In this document: positions 6,359 to 12,681 of the stretch, piece after piece
How the letters are laid out: every line of letters begins with the position of its first letter
How positions within the stretch are numbered: position 1 is the stretch's first letter
Assembly: GCA_002293145.1 (NCBI GenBank)
Contig: DBCO01000018.1
Location: 1-18,191, forward strand
Direction: 5' to 3'
From: Akkermansiaceae bacterium UBA956
Lineage (GTDB): Bacteria; Verrucomicrobiota; Verrucomicrobiia; Verrucomicrobiales; Akkermansiaceae
Length of the DNA stretch: 18,191 bases
The notes under the pieces: model-generated
Database searches by the model: none
Told to the model about the DNA's origin: nothing
What the model saw: the letters and a program-made list of their open reading frames with translations, nothing else
Program-made: the position numbers and the translations under genes

Positions 6359-7843
6359 ATGATGAATGCGATTACTGGTGATGAAATGCGAGCGTGCGAG
6401 GAGTCGCTTTTTGCGCAAGGTGTGACGGCAGAGGAATTGATTGAACAGGCGGGGCGGGGGATTGCCCAGGCTGTGCGCAAGTTTTTCCCGCAAGCGGGAA
6501 TTTTGCGGTTGTATTTGGGCAAAGGCCACAATGCGGGAGATGCCTTGTGTGCCGCTCGTCATCTCAAGGCACGAGGTTGGCGGGTCGAGTTGCGTTGTTG
6601 TTACGAGGAAATTGAATGGGCGACTCTGACGAGAAAACAGGCGCGCTTGTTAGAACTACAGCCTCAGATGGAGGCGTTGGATGCAGGGGAGCATGTGCTG
6701 TTGATCGATAGCTTGCTGGGCATCGGTAGTCAGGGCGCGTTGCGGGAGCCGATTGCTGAGGCGGTGCGCGAGATTTGCCGATTGCGATCTGAGCGCGGTT
6801 ATCGAGTGGTGGCAATGGATTTACCGACAGGTCTGGACGCGGATGAAGGCACGGCCACAGAAGCAGTGGTGGCGGATTACACTTTTACTGTTGGTGCCTT
6901 GAAGCGTGGGTTGTTGGCGGCGAGCGCGGTGAATTTTGTAGGCCGAGTGGAGCTGATTCCGTTAGAGGGGCTTTCCACGGAGCATCTGGGTAAGGGATTT
7001 CAGGGAATCGTGCCGCGAACATTCGGCGCAAGTTTGCCGTTGCGTTCGCACGATTTCCACAAAGGCGATGCGGGACGGGTTGCGGTGATTGCCGGCTCAC
7101 TGGGCATGGAGGGAGCGGCGATTATGGCGGCGGCCGGGGCTTTGCGCGGTGGAGCTGGACTGGTGACTTTGTGGGTGCGTGGTGATTGCGCCGCGAGCAT
7201 CAAAGCGCGCGTGATGCCTGAGGTGATGGTGCGGGTTTATGCGGATTTTTCGGAGATCGATGTCTCGCAAGCCGATGCGATCGTTTTTGGGCCAGGCCTC
7301 GGAAAATGTTCGGCGGAGGATTTTTTGGCGTGGTCAGAATGGCTGAGCGCGGCGAATTGCCCTGCGGTGATCGATGCGGATGGGCTGAATGCGATTTCGG
7401 AACATCAGGGGCATCATGTGTTGCAAGCGCGGCATGTGATCACGCCGCATCCGGGGGAGTTTGTGCGGCTTGCGCCTCATTCGTCGCGGCGTGGTCGGGA
7501 GGAAGGATGCAGGCATTTTGCCGAACACAGTCCAGCAGTGATTCTCTTGAAGGGTGCGCGGACTTTGGTAACGCAGCGCGGCGAGGACCTGTATGCGAAT
7601 CTCACAGGACATGCCGGTATGGCATCGGCTGGGATGGGCGATGTGCTTGCGGGAGTGATTGGTGCCTTGTTAGGCCAAGGTCTCACTCCGTTGCAAGCGG
7701 CATGCTGCGGCGCTTGGTCGTGTGGTCGCGCGGCGGAATCGGCGATGCTCCATCAGCGGCGTTCGCAGGAATCTTTGGTGGCAACGGATTTGCTGCAAGA
7801 GCTGGGTGGGGCCTTTGAGGAATGGCGGGCGAGCTCAGTTTGA
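6359..7843 (+). CDS. nnr: Bifunctional NAD(P)H-hydrate epimerase/dehydratase
   Basis: This is a fused YjeF_N and carbohydrate-kinase-type protein of about 494 residues that repairs damaged NADHX/NADPHX. The N-terminal epimerase interconverts R and S forms, and the C-terminal ADP/ATP-dependent dehydratase restores NAD(P)H. The epimerase signature is GKGHNAGDALCAARHL (about 54-69) with catalytic Asp, then MDLPTGLDADEG. The dehydratase shows GDAGRVAVIAGS, ADAIVFGPGLGK, CPAVIDADGLNAI, VITPHPGEF, LLKGARTLV and SAGMGDVLAG, with the catalytic Asp in GMGD. The start chosen is ATG 6359 (ATG 6362 is also possible; the upstream TTG at 6353 is unlikely), since MNAITGDEM fits the family. It is divergent from khpA, and its stop is 15 bp from the convergent M56 gene. 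The epimerase motif has Ala where most have Gly (NAGDA versus NGGDG). Confidence 0.93.
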   Translation: MMNAITGDEMRACEESLFAQGVTAEELIEQAGRGIAQAVRKFFPQAGILRLYLGKGHNAGDALCAARHLKARGWRVELRCCYEEIEWATLTRKQARLLELQPQMEALDAGEHVLLIDSLLGIGSQGALREPIAEAVREICRLRSERGYRVVAMDLPTGLDADEGTATEAVVADYTFTVGALKRGLLAASAVNFVGRVELIPLEGLSTEHLGKGFQGIVPRTFGASLPLRSHDFHKGDAGRVAVIAGSLGMEGAAIMAAAGALRGGAGLVTLWVRGDCAASIKARVMPEVMVRVYADFSEIDVSQADAIVFGPGLGKCSAEDFLAWSEWLSAANCPAVIDADGLNAISEHQGHHVLQARHVITPHPGEFVRLAPHSSRRGREEGCRHFAEHSPAVILLKGARTLVTQRGEDLYANLTGHAGMASAGMGDVLAGVIGALLGQGLTPLQAACCGAWSCGRAAESAMLHQRRSQESLVATDLLQELGGAFEEWRASSV

Positions 7844-7858
7844 TTTCACCGTGGCGTT

Positions 7859-8818
7859 TCATTTCACCGGAAATGGATCGGCTTGCAGGCGCAGTGATGC
7901 ATCTTCGCTGGTGGGGGTAATCGGCGTTCCGGGATCACGTGCAGGGCGTAAAATGGAAACGCACAAGGCTATCAGAAAAAGACTCACTAGCCAGGTGACG
8001 AGCCACACGCGAGGGATCGGTGAGATGTTTTTTCCGAGTTGTCGCACGCGTTTTTCCAGTCCGCTGGGGGAGGCCATGGCCATGGCGGATTGCGGAGCGT
8101 GGGCGGCGAGATCGCAGAGAATGTGAGCATAGTTTTCTTTGCGGAATCCGGCATGGATGACGCGCGCATCACAGGCGACTTCGGATTGGTGGTGTAGTTG
8201 TTTTGCCAGCCATGAAACGAAAGGATTGTACCAATGGAGAGATCGGCTCAGCAGTGAAATGATGCGCCACAGGGGATCGTGGCTGACGTGGTGACCGATC
8301 TCGTGGAGTAGGACTGCTCGCAAAGTCTCAGCCGACCATTTTGCTGAGTCGGCAGGCAGATAGATGATCGGTTTGCGCCAACCGCATGCGGCGGGACCTG
8401 CATGATCGTTGAGCAGTCGCAAATCGATCGACCGGGTGAATCCTTGATGCTGCGCGCAGGAGTCTAAGGCATCGAGCATGACGGGATCGCTCACGGGGCG
8501 AGAGTTTTTTTCCCAACGCTGGAGTTGATAGAGGCTGAGGCAAAGACGGATCACGCACAAACTCATGCCGATGCTCCACAACCACCACAACCACTGCGGC
8601 GTGCTTTGATTGGCGGCTTCCATCACCGGAAAAACCGTTGAGGGAGCTGGCAAAATGTGCCACTTCGGCAAGCACAGTAACGCTGGCATGAGCAACAGAA
8701 GCAGCAGAGAAAAACGAATCAGACGTTCACTGCCGTTGCCGGATCGACGTTCCAGCCACCAGACCAGCGTGACCGAGGCGAACGAAAACACGCAGGCGTA
8801 GAGGAAAAGGGGATTCAT
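7859..8818 (-). CDS. M56/BlaR1-like membrane metalloprotease without sensor domain
   Basis: This is a 319-residue membrane protein of peptidase family M56. Hydrophobic segments lie at about 4-21, 35-50, 77-97 and 270-290. The gluzincin zinc site is HEIGH (172-176), with the third ligand probably Glu213 in SEVACD after NPFVSWLAKQLHHQ. In BlaR1/MecR1 the protease is activated by a C-terminal penicillin-binding domain and leads to cleavage of BlaI/MecI. Here the protein ends about 30 residues after the last membrane segment, so that domain is absent and the signal sensed is unknown. Its start overlaps the repressor stop by ATGA, which implies co-translation. No beta-lactamase gene lies in the window. 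The zinc-protease call is firm; the regulatory target is inferred. Confidence 0.88.
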   Translation of the reverse strand: MNPLFLYACVFSFASVTLVWWLERRSGNGSERLIRFSLLLLLLMPALLCLPKWHILPAPSTVFPVMEAANQSTPQWLWWLWSIGMSLCVIRLCLSLYQLQRWEKNSRPVSDPVMLDALDSCAQHQGFTRSIDLRLLNDHAGPAACGWRKPIIYLPADSAKWSAETLRAVLLHEIGHHVSHDPLWRIISLLSRSLHWYNPFVSWLAKQLHHQSEVACDARVIHAGFRKENYAHILCDLAAHAPQSAMAMASPSGLEKRVRQLGKNISPIPRVWLVTWLVSLFLIALCVSILRPARDPGTPITPTSEDASLRLQADPFPVK

Positions 8819-9210
8819 GGCGGCGGTGGATCACTCGGTTCGGCGATGAGTTGGCGGATGCGTGTGATCTCGTCGGCTGAAAGTTTTTGGTCGGCGGGGT
8901 CGAGCAGAGATGCGACAAGTTTTTCGGGGCTGCCATCAAAGAAGGTATGCAGCAGATTACTCAGGGCCGAGCGCTTGGCTTTTTTTTCTGGAATGGCCGG
9001 ACGGTAAATGTAGCGCCGTGAATCCTTGCTGTGCATGACGATCCAGTTTTTTTGCTCCAGTGTCGCGAGGAGGGCGCGGATGGCCGAATAGCTGGGCGGA
9101 TCGGGTAGCTCATCCATGACTTCTTGCGCCGAGGCCTGACCGAGACGAAAGAGAATGTCCATCACTTGGCGCTCGCGGCGTGTTAATGCTTGTTCCAAAG
9201 GAGTGTCCAC
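8815..9210 (-). CDS. BlaI/MecI/CopY-family transcriptional repressor
   Basis: This is a 131-residue winged-helix repressor. The N-terminal DNA-binding domain reads LTRRERQVMDILFRLGQASA, then QEVMDELPDPPSYSAIRALL and LEQKNWIVMHSKDSRRYIY (wing). The C-terminal dimerisation segment follows with KRSALSNLLHTFFDGSPEKLV. Family members bind dyad operators as dimers and are removed by cleavage from the partner M56 protease. GTG 9210 is chosen; a longer frame to 9447 runs through the divergent E1-alpha gene and is not plausible. It overlaps the M56 gene by 4 bases. It is separated by 159 bp from the divergent E1-alpha gene, so this repressor could control its own operon, the dehydrogenase operon, or both; sequence alone does not decide. 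Confidence 0.9.
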   Translation of the reverse strand: MDTPLEQALTRRERQVMDILFRLGQASAQEVMDELPDPPSYSAIRALLATLEQKNWIVMHSKDSRRYIYRPAIPEKKAKRSALSNLLHTFFDGSPEKLVASLLDPADQKLSADEITRIRQLIAEPSDPPPP

Positions 9211-9244
9211 GCGCTCAGTATATGATATGCTGGAAAAACTGCAA
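9211..9244 (-). promoter_or_regulatory. Candidate promoter/operator of the repressor operon
   Basis: On the minus strand TATACT (9217-9222, 5 of 6 to the -10 consensus) lies 16 bp from a weak -35, TTGCAG (9239-9244). A symmetric element, ATATGATAT (9220-9228), overlaps the -10. BlaI-type repressors bind dyads there to autoregulate. The -10 lies only 6 bases from the GTG start, so the transcript would be nearly leaderless. The overlap is seen; the function is inferred. Confidence 0.3.
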
Positions 9245-9327
9245 TTAAAATGTTGAAAAAAGTGCAGGAACGATTGACCGCTAGCTGCGGAAACTGCTTT
9301 CGTGAAGCTGACTTTCAAGAAGGTGTT

Positions 9328-9346
9328 TTTTGCTTTTGCCTTTTGC
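9328..9346. repeat. TTTTGC short tandem repeat upstream of E1-alpha
   Basis: Three TTTTGC units (9328-9333, 9334-9339 and 9341-9346) sit in a T-rich stretch about 25 to 40 bases before the E1-alpha start. This is a short, possibly slippage-prone leader tract. No clear -35/-10 pair for the dehydrogenase operon was found in the gap. Confidence 0.4.
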
Positions 9347-9369
9347 GTTTTCTTGTCTAGTCTCTCTGC

Positions 9370-10392
9370 GTGAGGGAAATTGAGGGGATCACAGACCAGA
9401 GAACCGGGGCCGATTATGTTCGGGCGATGTATCGGGCGATGGTGCAAGCCCGATTGTTGGAAAATAAGCTATCGAGCCTCTACAAGGCAGGGAAAATCGT
9501 CGGTGGCGTGTATCTCGGCAAGGGCCAAGAAGCCGTCAGTGCCGCGCTGGGAACAGCACTCGTTCCTGGAAAAGATGTCTTTGCTCCGCTCATTCGCGAT
9601 CAGGCGGGGCGCACCGGTTTTGGCGAGCCGTTCATTGATTGCGCCAGGGCGTATTTGGGCTCTGCTCTCGGGCCGATGAAAGGGCGCGATGGCAACATTC
9701 ACCGTGGCAGACCGCAGGAAGGAATGTTGGCTATGATCAGCCACCTCGGCTCTGCGGTTTCGGTCGTGGCGGGCTCACTTTTTGCCAAGCGTCTCAAAGG
9801 CGAGCTCGATGGCGCAGTCGGCGCGACTTGTGTCGGCGATGGCGCAACTTCGACGGGTGCTTTTCATGAGGGCCTCAACATGGCAGCGGTCGAAAAACTA
9901 CCTCTCGTGGTGATCGTCGCGAACAATCAGTTTGCCTACTCGACGCCGACGAATCGCCAGTATGCCTGCGAGGATCTGGTCGATCGCGCACGCGGCTACG
10001 GTGTCACGGGGCATAGCGTCGATGGCACTGATTTCTTGGCATGCGCGGCAGTCATCGGCGCCGCAGTTGCCGATGCTCGTGCGGGCAAAGGCCCACAAAT
10101 GGTCGTCGCAAAATTGCTACGTCTCGGTGGCCATGGTGAGCACGACGATGCCTCCTATGTGCCTAACATGGTCAAAGCTGGACCCTACGGGCGCGATTGC
10201 ATCGATGTCGCAGAAAAACAACTCGTCGAGCATGGCATCATGAGCGCGGAGGAAATTCAGCACATCCGTGAAACCGCTACCATCGAGGTGCAGGCCGCCG
10301 TCGCCCAGGCACAGCAGGAGCCCGTGCCCGATCCCTACCAAGAAGTGTGGCAGGCATGGAGCACAAAAGAATTTTATGCGGAAAACCCTTAA
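9370..10392 (+). CDS. pdhA: 2-oxoacid dehydrogenase E1 component, alpha subunit
   Basis: This 340-residue thiamine-diphosphate subunit forms E1 with the next gene product; E1 decarboxylates a 2-oxoacid and transfers the acyl group to lipoyl-E2. The ThDP motif is GDG (156-158) ending in NN (185-186), within CVGDGATSTGAFHEGLNMAAVEKL; the loop GGHGEHDDASYVP (253-265) also fits. Pyruvate is the likeliest substrate, but acetoin or branched-chain forms cannot be excluded: the usual RxHG motif is here RDQAG (76-80). The start is GTG 9370; ATG 9427 is an alternative that would lose the first 19 residues. It is the first gene of a tight operon, with the E1-beta start 3 bases after its stop. Confidence 0.88.
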   Translation: MREIEGITDQRTGADYVRAMYRAMVQARLLENKLSSLYKAGKIVGGVYLGKGQEAVSAALGTALVPGKDVFAPLIRDQAGRTGFGEPFIDCARAYLGSALGPMKGRDGNIHRGRPQEGMLAMISHLGSAVSVVAGSLFAKRLKGELDGAVGATCVGDGATSTGAFHEGLNMAAVEKLPLVVIVANNQFAYSTPTNRQYACEDLVDRARGYGVTGHSVDGTDFLACAAVIGAAVADARAGKGPQMVVAKLLRLGGHGEHDDASYVPNMVKAGPYGRDCIDVAEKQLVEHGIMSAEEIQHIRETATIEVQAAVAQAQQEPVPDPYQEVWQAWSTKEFYAENP

Positions 10393-10395
10393 ACC

Positions 10396-11364
10396 ATGAG
10401 CGTAACCTACATTGATGCCATCCGTGAGGCGCAAGAGCATTTGCTGCGCGATGACCCGAGAGTGTTTCTCTACGGCCAAGACATCGCCGCATTTGGAGGT
10501 GCCTTTAAGGCGACAAAAGGACTCGCTGAGATGTATCCGGAGCGTGTGCTCGATGCGCCGATTAGCGAGGATGCGATGGCAGGCTTAGCCATTGGTGCGG
10601 CCTTGCAGGGCATGCGTCCGATCATCGAAATGCAGTTTGCCGATTTCTCGTCGATCGCTTTCAATCAGATCGTCAATCACGCCGCGACTCATTTTTATCG
10701 CACCGGCATGCCCGTGCCGATCACTGTGCGTCTGCCTTCTGGCGGCACCGCTGGCTCGGGGCCCTTTCATAGCCAAAGCATGGAAGCGCTCTACGCGCAC
10801 TACCCTGGTGTCGTCGTGGTGACACCTGCCACCGTCGCCGATGCCTACCAAATGCTCATCGACTCGGTGAAACTGGACGACCCGGTGATTTTCTGCGAGC
10901 ATAAGTTTCTCTACCGTTGGCTCAAAGCGAAAAGCTTCCAAGGCGATGGACTCCCCATCGGCAAGGCCCGCATCACTCGCATGGGACGCCATGCTACTGT
11001 GGTTACCTACAGCGCGATGGTCCATGAAGCTGTGCGTGCCGCGGATCGCTTGCAAAAAGAATCGGGCTGGGAGATCGAGGTCGTCGATTTGCGAAGCGTC
11101 AAGCCGCTCGATATCGACACCGTGCTCGCCAGCGTAGCACGCACCGGTCGACTTCTCGCCCTCGGCGAGGCATTTCCTTGGGGCGGCGTGACTGCAGAGG
11201 TCGTGGCCCGCGTCGTCGCTGATGGCTTCCACTTGTTAGAGGCGCCGCCGATGCGTCTGAACTCGCGAGACACACCCGTGCCGTATCATCCTAAGCTGTG
11301 GGCGGCGCATCGTCCCACACCGGAATCGATCTGTGATTCCTTGCGCAAACTTTTATCTTACTAA
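10396..11364 (+). CDS. pdhB: 2-oxoacid dehydrogenase E1 component, beta subunit
   Basis: This is a 322-residue transketolase-type subunit that completes the heterotetrameric E1. It contains the activating Glu58 region LDAPISEDAMAGLAIGAALQG, the GSGPFHSQSMEALYAH segment (120-135) with the conserved His125, and a C-terminal half in IEVVDLRSVKPLDIDTVLAS that matches the family. The length fits E1-beta (about 325). The gene starts 3 bases after the E1-alpha stop and ends 12 bases before E2, so the three genes are almost certainly co-transcribed. No catalytic residue is obviously missing. Substrate is as uncertain as for the alpha subunit. Confidence 0.92.
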   Translation: MSVTYIDAIREAQEHLLRDDPRVFLYGQDIAAFGGAFKATKGLAEMYPERVLDAPISEDAMAGLAIGAALQGMRPIIEMQFADFSSIAFNQIVNHAATHFYRTGMPVPITVRLPSGGTAGSGPFHSQSMEALYAHYPGVVVVTPATVADAYQMLIDSVKLDDPVIFCEHKFLYRWLKAKSFQGDGLPIGKARITRMGRHATVVTYSAMVHEAVRAADRLQKESGWEIEVVDLRSVKPLDIDTVLASVARTGRLLALGEAFPWGGVTAEVVARVVADGFHLLEAPPMRLNSRDTPVPYHPKLWAAHRPTPESICDSLRKLLSY

Positions 11365-11376
11365 CGAAAATTCATT

Positions 11377-12621
11377 ATGCCCAGAGTTGCCATCGTCATG
11401 CCTCAATTAGGAGAATCCATCGCCGAAGCCACGGTGGTGCGTTTGTTGATCCAAGCAGGAGGCAGCGTCACGACCGACCAAGAGGTCATGGAGGTGGAGA
11501 CCAACAAAGCAACCATGGGCGTGACTGCCTTGTGCTCGGGCACCGTTGAGGAACTTCGTGCCGAAGAGGGTATCAGCTATGCAGTTGGCACGATCTTGGG
11601 CATTCTCGATGTGACCGAAGAAGAAGTCGCCCGCACGGGAGTGGATACCTTAGAGGCGCTCGAACTGAAACGTCAGGCCGCAGCGGTCGAAGAAGCGCAA
11701 GCGCAATCGGGTGAACAAAATTTGCACTTTGCCGTCGAGGGCGATGGTTATGAAGAAGTCGTGCCACAAGTGGTGCCCACCATCCGCGGACTTTGTGTGC
11801 CCACGGGCACGATGGGCGCTCATTACATTTCTCCACGGATGCGCGCGCGCATGGATGAGATGGGTCTGCGCGAAGCCGATCTTTCAGCGATTGTCGGCAG
11901 CGGCACGGGTGGTCGCGTGACCGTCGATGACCTCGAAAAATTTCTCGACTACATCCAGACCTGGCCGAGCAGCAATGCCTCGCCGATGCGCCTCGCCGTG
12001 GCCGATGCCATGCGCCGCAGCTGGACTCGTCCTCTCGCTACGGTCGGAGCTTCGGTCGGCTTGGACAAGCTGCTGCAACACCGCAAAGCCCAGCAAAAGA
12101 AACCAGGCCTGACCTTGTATCTTCTGCGCGCCTTTGCCCTTGCCGTGAAAGAACAGCCTGCCGTTGCAGGATTCCTCATCGGCAGCAAGGTCGTGCATCC
12201 GCGTTCCTACGACATCGGCGTCGCCGTCGCGGTCGAGGATGGCGTGCTGGTTCCCGTGATTCGCAATGTCGATCAGAAATCCCTCAGTGATTTGGTGCAA
12301 GAATACGACGACATCGTTGATCGCGCACGCCGCCGTCGCCTGACCGAGGCCGATACCAAAGGCGGCATTGCCACCGTGACCAACTTCGGCACCTTCGGCC
12401 TCACCTGGGGCACACCGATTCCCTTGCCAAACGAAACTCTAATTCTCGGCATCGGCGCAGGGGTGAAAAAACCCGTTTGGTCCGAGAAAATCAGCGCCTT
12501 CGTCCCCGCGACCGAGGCCGATCTCGAAATGACCTTTGACCACCGCGTCGTCGATGGCGGCGGAGCAGGCTTGCTACTCAAGCGCATTGTCGATCTCCTG
12601 CAAAACCCCGCGGAATTGTGA
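11377..12621 (+). CDS. pdhC: Dihydrolipoamide acyltransferase (E2)
   Basis: This is a 414-residue E2 core subunit with the usual order. A lipoyl domain (1-80) has the modified lysine at position 44 in VETNKATMGV; canonical E2s read ETDKA, so Asn replaces Asp. It is followed by a charged, non-Pro/Ala linker, a peripheral subunit-binding domain (about 150-190, ISPRMRARMDEMGL to VTVDDLEKFL) that holds E1 and E3, and a catalytic domain from about 203. The active-site His389 and Asp393 lie in FDHRVVDGGGAG. A single lipoyl domain and a short linker give a compact E2. It is last in the operon; E3 (lpd) is not in the window and is probably elsewhere. The complex is cytoplasmic. The catalytic residues support an active enzyme. 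Confidence 0.92.
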   Translation: MPRVAIVMPQLGESIAEATVVRLLIQAGGSVTTDQEVMEVETNKATMGVTALCSGTVEELRAEEGISYAVGTILGILDVTEEEVARTGVDTLEALELKRQAAAVEEAQAQSGEQNLHFAVEGDGYEEVVPQVVPTIRGLCVPTGTMGAHYISPRMRARMDEMGLREADLSAIVGSGTGGRVTVDDLEKFLDYIQTWPSSNASPMRLAVADAMRRSWTRPLATVGASVGLDKLLQHRKAQQKKPGLTLYLLRAFALAVKEQPAVAGFLIGSKVVHPRSYDIGVAVAVEDGVLVPVIRNVDQKSLSDLVQEYDDIVDRARRRRLTEADTKGGIATVTNFGTFGLTWGTPIPLPNETLILGIGAGVKKPVWSEKISAFVPATEADLEMTFDHRVVDGGGAGLLLKRIVDLLQNPAEL

Positions 12622-12681
12622 GGAAATCGCTTGGCTTTTGTGAAAGTCTTTCCTCCAGATCTGCGTATTATCATTAAACAT

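Noticed and set aside
7306..7818. A 170-residue plus-strand frame inside the NAD(P)HX repair gene
   Set aside because: Gly/Ala/Cys-rich composition from a shifted reading of a conserved dehydratase domain; not a separate gene.
9211..9447. A longer N-terminus of the repressor (open to 9447)
   Set aside because: It would run through the start of the divergent E1-alpha gene; the wHTH domain begins right after GTG 9210.
10585..11232. A 215-residue minus-strand frame inside E1-beta
   Set aside because: Opposite a well-matched, fully conserved E1-beta gene; no recognisable domain. Shadow.
12621..12654. AGGAAA/TTTCCT inverted repeat after the E2 stop as a terminator
   Set aside because: The loop is 22 nt, the stem only 6 bp, and no T-run follows, so it does not look like an intrinsic terminator.
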